DNA from: an uncultured Lachnospiraceae bacterium
GTDB taxonomy: Bacteria; Bacillota_A; Clostridia; Lachnospirales; Lachnospiraceae
Direction: 5' to 3'
Length of the DNA stretch: 15,348 nt
Assembly: GCA_910585655.1 (NCBI GenBank)
Contig: CAJUFW010000076.1
Span: forward strand, 1 to 15,348
Numbering within the stretch: the stretch's first letter is position 1; each line of letters starts with the position of its first letter. The position numbers and the translations under genes are program-made. Of this stretch, positions 6,964 to 14,065 are shown piece after piece. Below the pieces are notes generated by a model. That model did not search any database. It saw only the letters and a program-made list of their open reading frames with translations, and was not told where the DNA came from.

Positions 6964-6980
6964 TTTCCATACCTGTTTTT
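6964..6980 (-). other. 5' arm of the ileS terminator, separated from its 3' arm by the cassette
   Basis: On the minus strand this is AAAAACAGGTATGGAAA. It is complementary over all 17 positions (two G-U pairs) to 5791-5807, which is followed by a T-run on the minus strand. In the chromosome without the cassette, the two arms would be separated by only 11 nt and form a strong intrinsic terminator 45 nt after the ileS stop codon. Confidence 0.75.
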
Positions 6981-7024
6981 CTTTCCCTTTATGTTACGTT
7001 ATCTTATCTTTTTCTATCAGTAAT

Positions 7025-10000
7025 TTACTGACGTTTCTCCACACCAAGTGTCACCTGCTCGCCGTTGATGTTCCATTCCTTTGTATAGCCCCTTACTTCG
7101 CCGCAGATTAGTTCATCTGCCATTACGTCGCCAAGGATCGTTTCCTTATTTGCTGTCAGGACAGCCGCTACCTTTTCATTTCCGCTCTGGTAAACCGTAA
7201 TATGATCCATCACCTCAAAGCCTGCGTCCTTCCGCATTGTCTGGATTTTGCTGATCAATTCCCGAACAAAGCCCTCTTCGACCAGCTCCGGTGTCAGGTT
7301 TGTATCCAATACTACGGTAATTCCATGATCTGAAGCAGACTCATAACCCTCCATCTGAGCAGCCTCGATCAGCAGATCCTCGGTAGCCAGCTCCTCCTCT
7401 GCACCATCTACAATCACGGTCGTTTTTCCGTTGGCATTTAATTCATCCATTACCTGATTGCCATCAAGCGTTCCCAATACCTCGCGCAGCGCATTCAAGC
7501 GGCTGCCGAACCGTTTCCCCAGTGTCTTTAGCTGCGGTTTGAAGCTGTAAGTCGTAAAGGCACGTACATCGTCGGTTACTGCTACTTCCTTGACATTTAA
7601 CTCATCGGCAATGATATCCGTATAAAAATCGGACAGTCCTCCTTCTGACGGAGTGCCTCCCTCTGCCTTATCCAGCTTAACAAACATTTTTCCAATCGGC
7701 TGGCGGTTCTTGATATTGGCGGTATTCCGGCAGGCGCGTCCGAGAACGACAATTTCCAGCACTTCTTCCATATGCTGTTCTAACTCATGGTCAATCCAGT
7801 TCTCTTCTACCTGTGGGAAATCACACAGATGGATGCTCTCCGGCGCCGAAGCGTCCAGCCCGCATACAAGGTTCTGATAGATCTCCTCTGTCATAAACGG
7901 AATCATTGGGGCTGCGGCTTTGCTGATTGTCACCAGCGCAGTATAAAGCGTCATATAGGCATTGATTTTATCCTGTTCCATCCCCTTCGCCCAGAACCGG
8001 TCACGGCAGCGTCTGACGTACCAGTTGCTCATATCGTCTACAAATTCCTGCAGCGCTCTGGCTGTCTCCGGAATCCGGTAATGCTCCAGGTTCTCGTCTA
8101 CGGCGCGAACGGTAGATTGAAGCTTAGAAAGCAACCATTTATCCATAACCGCCAGTTTTTCATATTCCAACGTATATTTCGTGGCGTCAAATTCGTCAAT
8201 ATTGGCATACAGCACATAAAACGCATACGTATTCCACAACGTTCCCATAAACTTCCGCTGTCCTTCCACAACTGCTTTGTCGTGAAAGCGGTTCGGCAGC
8301 CAAGGTGCGCTGTTGATATAAAAATACCAGCGGATTGCATCGGCTCCATGGGCATCCAGCGCCTCAAACGGATCGACCGCATTTCCCTTGGATTTGCTCA
8401 TCTTCTGCCCGTTTTCATCCTGCACATGCCCCAGGACAATCACGTTTTCATACGGAGCCTTGTTAAAGAGCAACGTCGATTCTGCCAGGAGCGAATGAAA
8501 CCATCCTCTTGTCTGGTCTACTGCCTCGGAAATAAACTGCGCCGGGAACTGCGCTTCAAACAGCTCTTTATTTTCAAACGGATAATGGTGTTGGGCAAAC
8601 GGCATCGCCCCGGAGTCAAACCAGCAGTCGATAACCTCCGGCACACGGCGCATCGTCTTTCCGCAATGCGGGCAAGTCATCGTCACGGTGTCAATATATG
8701 GACGGTGTAATTCTAGCTTTTCTGCGTCCGGATTACCACTGCGCTCTGCCAGCTCTGCCCGGCTCCCGATCGACTCCTGATGACCGCAGCCTTCGCATTC
8801 CCAGATATTTAACGGGGTTCCCCAATACCGGTTCCGGGAGATCGCCCAATCCTGGATATTTTCCAGCCAGTTGCCAAACCTTCCCTTTCCGATAGCATCC
8901 GGAATCCAGTTGACGGTGTTGTTATTCCGAATCAAATCGTCCCGTACTGCCGTCTCCCGGATAAACCAGGATTCCCTTGCATAATAGATAAGCGGCGTAT
9001 CACAGCGCCAGCAATGAGGATAATCATGCTCGAATTTTGGTGCGTCAAACAACTTGCCTTCTGCGTCCAAATCTTTTAATACTTCCGGATCGGCTTTTTT
9101 CACAAACAGCCCGGCATACGGCGTTTCCTCGGTCATCTCGCCCTTTTCATTGACGAACTGCACCAATGGCAAATCATAATCGCGTCCCACTCTGCCGTCG
9201 TCCTCACCAAAAGCCGGAGCAATATGAACGATTCCGGTACCATCCGACATCGTAACATAACCGTCACAGACGACATAATGCGCTTTTTTTCGCTGCTTTT
9301 CGGCTTCCTTTGCCGTACACTCCCACAATGGTTCATATTCCTTATATTCCAAATCCTTGCCGACAAACGTTTCGAGTATTTCGTAGGCAGCCCTGGTAGC
9401 CTTATCCTCTTCGGCTGGTTTTTGGCTTTCCGCCAGCTTTCCTAACACCGTATCCAGCAAAGCCTGTGCCATATAATAAACATAACCGTCTGCCGCCTTT
9501 ACCTTACAGTACGTCTCCTCCGGGTTCACACAAAGAGCCGTGTTACTTGGCAGCGTCCAAGGTGTTGTCGTCCACGCCAGGAAATAAGCGTCCTCTCCTA
9601 CGACTTTAAAACGTACAATCGCAGAACGTTCCTTTACGGTCTTATAGCCCTGCGCAACCTCCTGAGAGGAAAGCGGCGTGCCGCAGCGAGGACAGTACGG
9701 AACGATTTTAAAACCCTTATACAGCAAGCCCTTTTTCCAGATTTCCTTTAATGCCCACCACTCGGATTCAATAAAATTATCGTCATAGGTAACATACGGA
9801 TGATCCATGTCTGCCCAGAAGCCGACCGTTCCGGAAAAATCTTCCCACATCCCCTTATATTTCCAGACGCTTTCTTTACATTTGTCAATAAACGGTTCCA
9901 GACCATACTCTTCAATCTGATCTTTTCCGTCTAAACCTAATAACTTTTCTACCTCAATTTCCACCGGAAGCCCATGTGTATCCCAGCCAGCCTTCCGCGG

Positions 10001-10240
10001 TACCATATACCCCTTCATCGTCCGATAACGCGGAATCATATCCTTGATAACACGAGTCAGCACATGACCGATATGCGGCTTGCCGTTGGCAGTCGGCGGT
10101 CCGTCATAAAACGTATAGGTCGGACCACCCTCCCGGATTTTCATGCTCTTTTCAAAAATCTGATGTGACTTCCAAAATTCTTCGACTTCCTTTTCCCGCT
10201 CTACGAACTTCATGTCCGTAGGAACCTTTTTGTACAACAT
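7025..10240 (-). CDS. ileS: Isoleucyl-tRNA synthetase, long (type 2-like) form
   Basis: This 1071-aa cytoplasmic enzyme charges tRNA-Ile with isoleucine. The class I signature HIGH is at residues 56-59 within PPTANGKPHIGHVL, and KMSKS is at 613-617. WFDSG lies near residue 536. Cysteine pairs CPRC (183/186), CEGC (482/485) and CPHC (523/526) suggest bound zinc. The editing domain lies between about residues 190 and 400 (AWTTTPWTLPSN; GTGIVHIAPAFGEDD). The anticodon domain follows the KMSKS loop. The length exceeds that of the roughly 920-aa bacterial type and the C-terminal Cys cluster of that type is absent; this fits the eukaryote-like type 2 enzyme, which is linked to reduced mupirocin sensitivity. 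AAGGAGG precedes the start. The gene is controlled by a T-box leader, and its own terminator is split by the cassette at 5812-6946. Confidence 0.98.
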   Translation of the reverse strand: MLYKKVPTDMKFVEREKEVEEFWKSHQIFEKSMKIREGGPTYTFYDGPPTANGKPHIGHVLTRVIKDMIPRYRTMKGYMVPRKAGWDTHGLPVEIEVEKLLGLDGKDQIEEYGLEPFIDKCKESVWKYKGMWEDFSGTVGFWADMDHPYVTYDDNFIESEWWALKEIWKKGLLYKGFKIVPYCPRCGTPLSSQEVAQGYKTVKERSAIVRFKVVGEDAYFLAWTTTPWTLPSNTALCVNPEETYCKVKAADGYVYYMAQALLDTVLGKLAESQKPAEEDKATRAAYEILETFVGKDLEYKEYEPLWECTAKEAEKQRKKAHYVVCDGYVTMSDGTGIVHIAPAFGEDDGRVGRDYDLPLVQFVNEKGEMTEETPYAGLFVKKADPEVLKDLDAEGKLFDAPKFEHDYPHCWRCDTPLIYYARESWFIRETAVRDDLIRNNNTVNWIPDAIGKGRFGNWLENIQDWAISRNRYWGTPLNIWECEGCGHQESIGSRAELAERSGNPDAEKLELHRPYIDTVTMTCPHCGKTMRRVPEVIDCWFDSGAMPFAQHHYPFENKELFEAQFPAQFISEAVDQTRGWFHSLLAESTLLFNKAPYENVIVLGHVQDENGQKMSKSKGNAVDPFEALDAHGADAIRWYFYINSAPWLPNRFHDKAVVEGQRKFMGTLWNTYAFYVLYANIDEFDATKYTLEYEKLAVMDKWLLSKLQSTVRAVDENLEHYRIPETARALQEFVDDMSNWYVRRCRDRFWAKGMEQDKINAYMTLYTALVTISKAAAPMIPFMTEEIYQNLVCGLDASAPESIHLCDFPQVEENWIDHELEQHMEEVLEIVVLGRACRNTANIKNRQPIGKMFVKLDKAEGGTPSEGGLSDFYTDIIADELNVKEVAVTDDVRAFTTYSFKPQLKTLGKRFGSRLNALREVLGTLDGNQVMDELNANGKTTVIVDGAEEELATEDLLIEAAQMEGYESASDHGITVVLDTNLTPELVEEGFVRELISKIQTMRKDAGFEVMDHITVYQSGNEKVAAVLTANKETILGDVMADELICGEVRGYTKEWNINGEQVTLGVEKRQ

Positions 10241-10382
10241 CTGCTCAACCTCCTTATTTTAAGTTCCGTCTCTACATTTCATCGCCCTTTTAAGGGGAGA
10301 GATTTCCCGCCGCTAAAGACGTCGAGAATTCCTCCCAGGGCGATTCCATTTCGAGACTGTTAAGTTCCGTCTCTACACTACA
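10241..10382 (-). other. Extra leader segment between the T-box terminator and ileS, with direct repeats and a large hairpin
   Basis: This stretch holds two copies of an 18-base direct repeat (ttaagttccgtctctaca, 10259-10276 and 10360-10377, plus strand) around an 83-base spacer. The spacer is largely palindromic: on the minus strand ATCGCCCT near one end pairs with AGGGCGAT near the other, with further GGGAG/CTCCC pairing inside. A third copy of the core AAGTTCCGT is at 10419-10427 in the T-box antiterminator. A standard ribosome-binding site lies beside the start codon. No reading frame is evident. Confidence 0.6.
10259..10377. repeat. 18-bp direct repeat pair in the ileS leader
   Basis: The sequence ttaagttccgtctctaca is present at 10259-10276 and again at 10360-10377, a period of 101 bp. 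It could be a duplication left by insertion of the 83-bp palindromic piece, or a local tandem duplication. Confidence 0.75.
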
Positions 10383-10673
10383 ACACCCCTCCATCCAAAA
10401 ACAGGACGGAGGGGTGTAAAGTTCCGTTATACCACCTATTTTCAAGCACTCACCCAAAAGGGGCTTCATGCACGCTCCCGGTAACGTGGGAAATCCGTCA
10501 GCGCCTACTGCCAGTACAAGGGATTATGATAGTTTCCCTGCACTCGGTTCAGCCCTGCAGCTCAGAAGTGATTTTCCCTGCCCGCCTACTCCTGCTGGGC
10601 TTTCACTCTCCCCGGCTCGCTGTGTGTTTCCACAGACAGGTACTCTCTTCGTCGGCGCTTTTTCTAAATCTTG
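10383..10673 (-). ncRNA. T-box leader riboswitch (isoleucine)
   Basis: This leader senses uncharged tRNA-Ile and should raise ileS expression when charging falls. Reading the minus strand 5' to 3': GAGAGTA near the 5' end; GAGAGTGAAAGCC of the Stem I terminal region; the specifier AUC (10572-10570) within GAAAAUCAC, followed by the usual CUUCUGAGCUGC; AGTAGGC with CGG, then the CCCACGTTACCGGG stem; and the T-box bulge in AGGTGGTATAACGG (10424-10437). AGG and CGGA around the bulge pair with CCU and UCCG at about 10401-10410 to form the antiterminator. The competing hairpin has a 14-bp stem (10383-10396 with 10404-10417). AUC matches the downstream enzyme. The hairpin is not followed by a U-tract, which is unusual. 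Confidence 0.88.
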
Positions 10674-10679
10674 TTCATC

Positions 10680-10708
10680 ATCATAGTATAGAATGCTGGA
10701 AATGTCAA
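10680..10708 (-). promoter_or_regulatory. ileS: Promoter of the ileS T-box transcript
   Basis: On the minus strand, TTGACA (10703-10708), a 17-bp spacer and TATGAT (10680-10685) form a near-consensus housekeeping promoter. Transcription should begin near 10673, just before the Stem I sequences. Confidence 0.88.
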
Positions 10709-10750
10709 GAGGGAAGAAATACGAATCCATGCCGAATGATATCTTCCGTC

Positions 10751-10779
10751 TGGAAATCTACCATAAATTATGGTATAAT
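10751..10779 (+). promoter_or_regulatory. Promoter of the plus-strand unknown operon, with internal palindrome
   Basis: TATAAT (10774-10779) is preceded by TGG, an extended -10, with a weak -35 (TGGAAA, 10751-10756) 17 bp upstream. The spacer contains the perfect palindrome CCATAA-A-TTATGG (10761-10773), a candidate operator. The promoter diverges from that of ileS; the two -35 boxes are about 42 bp apart. Confidence 0.65.
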
Positions 10780-10810
10780 GTTGACATCAAAAAGGCAAGG
10801 AGCGTATAGT

Positions 10811-11401
10811 ATGAAAATTTTTGAAAAGTTTAAAAAGGAAAAAGAAGTAAAAAGACCAAATTTGATCGTTTTTGAAAAGGAAAATGTGGATAATCATTAT
10901 GCAAACTTTGAATTAAAGGTAAAGCCCCGCCTCTCTCTTGACGACGATCTTCCGCAGGAAGCGTATCAGAGCCTTGCTGCAAGGCGAAAGGAAATGCTAG
11001 AACAAATCGAAGAAATTATTTTCAGCGATTATCTTGATGAAACCAGTGAGACACTTGCTTCGGAAATTGGTTATTTCCCTGATATTCGTTATTTTACGGG
11101 AAATTATTATGTTGTGTATGAAAGTTACGGTTTCACATATCGGGACAAGAATTACCGTCCTTATGGTATCAAAAACGGTCAATACCGAAATGTAAGCTAT
11201 GAAGGAAATGAACGAAAGGAATCTTATCTTCCGTTAGACAGTGACGAAATTACAAAATATTATCAGATTTTTATTCAGGTTGCTTTGACAGGAATGGAAA
11301 GCGGCTCGGAAGAAGATTATATGAGTCTTGATCTGGTTACGGAAATTGCTTCACTAGACGATAAATTTGAGTTTGAGGTTTTGTCCCATGGCGTCATGTA
11401 A
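10811..11401 (+). CDS. Uncharacterised soluble protein, first gene of a two-gene unit
   Basis: This is a 196-aa protein that I do not recognise. It starts MKIFEKFKKEKEVKRPN and has an acidic, mixed alpha/beta composition with a helical stretch (SLAARRKEMLEQIEEIIFSD) and several Tyr-rich strands (YFTGNYYVVYESYGFTYRDK). No signal peptide, membrane segment or catalytic motif is visible. The start at 10811 is set by AAGGAG 8 nt upstream and by the promoter just before it; a longer frame reaching back to 10526 would run through the ileS leader and promoter and is not credible. Its last 14 bases overlap the next gene, so the two are translationally linked and probably act together. Proteins of this kind beside Sel1-repeat partners are sometimes immunity-like or scaffold-like, but nothing here decides that. 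Confidence 0.82.
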   Translation: MKIFEKFKKEKEVKRPNLIVFEKENVDNHYANFELKVKPRLSLDDDLPQEAYQSLAARRKEMLEQIEEIIFSDYLDETSETLASEIGYFPDIRYFTGNYYVVYESYGFTYRDKNYRPYGIKNGQYRNVSYEGNERKESYLPLDSDEITKYYQIFIQVALTGMESGSEEDYMSLDLVTEIASLDDKFEFEVLSHGVM

Positions 11402-12467
11402 ACGGCTTCACCTGATCCCGCTTATCTTGGGGGGCTACGGGGCATTTCTCGGCTTTGGTCTGGCAGTGATAGGGCTGGCTGAAATCAAGGAAGGGCTTGG
11501 TATGGTTCGGTTCCTGACAGGGCTTGGGATGGCTGGCTTCGGATTACTTGGAATCTGGGATGGAGTGCGGGACTTGATTAGACCAGAAAAAAGGGTCAAA
11601 ACACCGCCGGTCAGCCAGTTTATTCTTACGGATACATCCGGAAACAAAACGTCTCTTGTTACGCCCGAACTTTTACAGAAACAACTAGACCTTCTTGCAG
11701 AAAATGAAGTTCCAAAGCGTTTTACTATCCAACTGCTGCCGCCTCTTTCTACCAAAGAACATGGTCTATTGGCGCAGATTTTATGTATTTATTATAGGAA
11801 TATCGTTTTGGTAGCATTTTTTGAAACGCCAAAAGGCAGCTACCAGATATATCAGAACAGCGCTGAGCCGAATACGGCAATGGAATGGCTAAAACAGTTG
11901 CTGATAGGAAGCCCCGATTTTTCCGGATGGGAAAGGATTGAAACAAAAACCGGGCAAGACGAAGATACTGCCAGACAAAATGAGGACGATATCGAACAGA
12001 ACGAGCAAATGTTTTATTGGCACAGACTCCTGGTCATTTTTGGAGAGAGTTGGCATGATGAACACAAGTTTTTTTCCGTCAGGGACGTGGAATTGGCTAT
12101 TGAGGGTATTCATGAGGGCAAATACGAGAAAGCAGCCCTGGAATGGGGAACGGAAACTCTTGATTTATTCCCCGGCGTTCAAAGTGATCTCCTGATTCTC
12201 TGGCATACCAATCCTACAAGAAAAGAGTTCCCTAGATTTCTAGCGAAAGAAGGAACGGTAATACAGGTAAAATTTTGGCTGACAGGCTATTTGGAACGCG
12301 GCTTTTTTGAAGAAATGAGTGGCTGGACTGACGTAAGTGACCAGATGGAGACGCCTGCTATGTTCTTTCCCGCTGCTTTTCCGGCTCCTGTTATAGCTGG
12401 GAATACCATCCGTTTGAGGAAAATGAAGCAGCCGCCTATGCTATGCTTCATCAGGCGATCTCTTTAG
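11388..12467 (+). CDS. Membrane-anchored unknown protein, N-terminal part of a frameshifted gene
   Basis: Two hydrophobic segments lie near residues 8-30 (LIPLILGGYGAFLGFGLAVI) and 36-55 (VRFLTGLGMAGFGLLGIW), then a basic turn (RPEKR) and a soluble region of about 250 residues with unknown fold, including a Glu/Asp/Gln-rich linker near residue 200. The start at 11388 has GAGG 9 nt upstream; the frame also contains an ATG at 11367 without a better site. The last 40 or so residues after about 12341 (QMETPAMFFPAAFPAPV onward) look unlike the rest and end in a basic tail, while another frame from the same point encodes a Sel1-like sequence. I infer that the natural protein continued into that frame, making about 638 residues. 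The part upstream of the shift may still be made as a truncated protein. Confidence 0.72.
   Translation: MASCKRLHLIPLILGGYGAFLGFGLAVIGLAEIKEGLGMVRFLTGLGMAGFGLLGIWDGVRDLIRPEKRVKTPPVSQFILTDTSGNKTSLVTPELLQKQLDLLAENEVPKRFTIQLLPPLSTKEHGLLAQILCIYYRNIVLVAFFETPKGSYQIYQNSAEPNTAMEWLKQLLIGSPDFSGWERIETKTGQDEDTARQNEDDIEQNEQMFYWHRLLVIFGESWHDEHKFFSVRDVELAIEGIHEGKYEKAALEWGTETLDLFPGVQSDLLILWHTNPTRKEFPRFLAKEGTVIQVKFWLTGYLERGFFEEMSGWTDVSDQMETPAMFFPAAFPAPVIAGNTIRLRKMKQPPMLCFIRRSL
12335..12345 (+). other. Probable frameshift site (1-nt deletion) joining the two gene parts
   Basis: Upstream sequence is protein-like in the frame that reads GWTDVSD. From 12341 the protein-like frame becomes the one reading PDGDACYVLSRC. 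Re-reading one C at 12341, i.e. adding one base in GACC, joins them without a stop. No slippery heptamer is present, so a mutation or a sequencing error is more likely than programmed shifting. Confidence 0.7.
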
Positions 12468-13300
12468 GCAGCGCGGCGGCAGCTCTAGGGGCGCTTCGTA
12501 TGGATATGCTGACCCCAGAGCTACGAGAAATCATGCCGTTTGACCATATTAACGAGGCATGGGAAATCATCCTTGAAAAAGCCGAAAACGGCTGTCCATT
12601 CTGCCAGTACATGATCGGGAATATTTATTATTTTCTGGACATTATAGAGATTGAAGGTCGAAAGGAAAGTGAATTTGCAGACAAAGAAGCTTGGGATGCC
12701 TGGAGAAAGTGGGAAATGGAACAGAGTATTCCTTGGTTTGAAAAGGCATTTTCCGGCGGGATGATTTTGGCAGGACGGAATTATGTTCATTATTATCAGT
12801 ACGGCAGAGGGGATCTGATTCCACCGGAACCGGAAAAAGCAGTGCCAATCATGCGGCAGGGAGCAGAACATGGCTACCCAGAGTGGTTGTATGCTTACGC
12901 CAATCACCTCGCCTATACAGACGAAAACCACAAAGAAGCTCTCCCTTGGGCGCTGAAAGCGGTGGACTATGCGCGGGCAGTTCAATGGCTGGAAAAGGAT
13001 GAGGAACCAGAATATATCAAGTATGATTTACTGGGGATTTGCTATCTGTTGGGATACGGCTGCCAGCAGAATCCGGCGTGGGGAAAAGCGTTCTTAGAAA
13101 GAAGTAAACCTTCCCCCTATCAAAGCTATGGACTGGGGATGATGTATGCCGAAGGAATCGGCGTACCGGAGGACATCGAAAAGGGCGTGGAGTATCTGAA
13201 AGCAGCCGGAAATTATGCGCCAGCCATCAAGGCACTGAAACATTATAAGAAAAGCCTGTTTGGGGTCTGGCGGCGTAAATCCCGCCGCGTCAGCCAATAG
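12443..13300 (+). CDS. Sel1-like repeat protein, C-terminal part of the frameshifted gene
   Basis: From its first ATG this part gives 285 aa, but the frame is open and protein-like from 12341, adding 34 residues including GDACYVLSRCFSGSCYSWEY. Sel1/TPR-type helical repeats run through it: MLHQAISLGSAAAALGALRM, then WFEKAFSGGMILAGRNYVHY, then VPIMRQGAEHGYPEWLYAYA, and the clear final pair LLGICYLLGYGCQQNPAWGK and YGLGMMYAEGIGVPEDIEKG. Such repeats mediate protein-protein contact. No ribosome-binding site precedes the ATG at 12443, which supports its being a continuation of the upstream membrane protein rather than a separate gene. The C-terminus is basic (KKSLFGVWRRKSRRVSQ). Its stop overlaps the convergent flavin-protein gene by 11 bp, with no terminator between. 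Confidence 0.72.
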   Translation: MLHQAISLGSAAAALGALRMDMLTPELREIMPFDHINEAWEIILEKAENGCPFCQYMIGNIYYFLDIIEIEGRKESEFADKEAWDAWRKWEMEQSIPWFEKAFSGGMILAGRNYVHYYQYGRGDLIPPEPEKAVPIMRQGAEHGYPEWLYAYANHLAYTDENHKEALPWALKAVDYARAVQWLEKDEEPEYIKYDLLGICYLLGYGCQQNPAWGKAFLERSKPSPYQSYGLGMMYAEGIGVPEDIEKGVEYLKAAGNYAPAIKALKHYKKSLFGVWRRKSRRVSQ

Positions 13301-14027
13301 TCGTATCTTTCCTTTCTGGCACAAAATAATACAAGTCCCTCTTGCTATGCGGTTTAAAACGTCCTGTACGGGCTGTTGCGTGATGGATATCCAACACCAG
13401 AATTTCTATCATATCCGCAAATCCATGTTCATATGGAGTACCATATTGGTCGGTAATCTCCTGGATTGCTAATTCCTTTTCCTCTGCATCCTCGCAAATA
13501 CGGACTGTTCCATAAAAAATAATACTTTCATAAGGCAGATGGCAGCTCCGCACTCCCTTTGGGACCTCCTCTGCCTCCCCATACAGCATATAAGCAGCCT
13601 TTGGATTCTGGCGGATCAGTCCCAGCTTTTTTCCTTTTTTTCCACAGTGCATATAGAGCCTGCCATCCCGATAAGCATGATTGATTGGTATGGCATAAGG
13701 CCATTCCTTGTCAAAAAGCGTCAGACAGCCGGTTTCATGGCGCGAACAGATCTCTTCTATTTTCTGCCTGGCTTCTTCTCCATAAATCGCATGATATTTT
13801 GCCCCTATCGGAGCAGGTTCGCCGTACTCTGCATCCCGAATAACAAAACGCTCTGTCCACTCCCATTCCTCTGGAATCAGCAGACATTCCAGACATCGCA
13901 GATCATGCTGATTTTCCGGAAAGCAGAACGCATCAATTCCTGCAAACAGCCTTCCTTCCAGCTCAATGACCTCATATTCTTTGGGAACAATCGAAGCCAG
14001 CGCACGAATTCTCCCTATTTTTTCCAT
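13290..14027 (-). CDS. Pyridoxamine 5'-phosphate oxidase-like flavin protein (Nim-like)
   Basis: This 245-aa protein has an FMN-binding split-barrel domain of the pyridoxamine-phosphate-oxidase-like superfamily in its C-terminal two-thirds. Visible landmarks are GCLTLFDKEWPYAIPINHAY (near residues 99-118), GRLYMHCGKKGKKLGLIRQN, PKAAYMLYGEAE, SIIFYGTVRICED and the terminal ATARTGRFKPHSKRD. The order of a substrate strand, the YxHxxxxGKK loop and a late TGR/K tail matches Nim-type members, some of which reduce nitro groups; many others are uncharacterised. The N-terminal 80 or so residues are an extra part with Cys and acidic residues. AAGGAG lies 9 nt before the start. It is the last gene of a three-gene operon, 38 bp after the membrane-protein gene. 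The substrate is unknown. Confidence 0.85.
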   Translation of the reverse strand: MEKIGRIRALASIVPKEYEVIELEGRLFAGIDAFCFPENQHDLRCLECLLIPEEWEWTERFVIRDAEYGEPAPIGAKYHAIYGEEARQKIEEICSRHETGCLTLFDKEWPYAIPINHAYRDGRLYMHCGKKGKKLGLIRQNPKAAYMLYGEAEEVPKGVRSCHLPYESIIFYGTVRICEDAEEKELAIQEITDQYGTPYEHGFADMIEILVLDIHHATARTGRFKPHSKRDLYYFVPERKDTTIG

Positions 14028-14065
14028 ATTGCAATTCTCCTTTGCAGCTTTTTACTTCTTCTCTT

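Noticed and set aside
7787..8710. Long plus-strand open frame of 307 codons inside ileS
   Set aside because: It lies fully antisense to the well-conserved ileS frame, has no ribosome-binding site and a composition typical of a shadow frame.
10526..10810. Upstream extension of the 196-aa protein gene to a start at 10526
   Set aside because: This stretch is the ileS T-box leader and two promoters on the opposite strand; the ATG at 10811 has a proper ribosome-binding site and follows a TATAAT box.
12329..12345. Programmed -1 ribosomal frameshift
   Set aside because: No slippery heptamer of the X XXY YYZ type and no obvious stimulatory stem just downstream; a simple indel is more likely.
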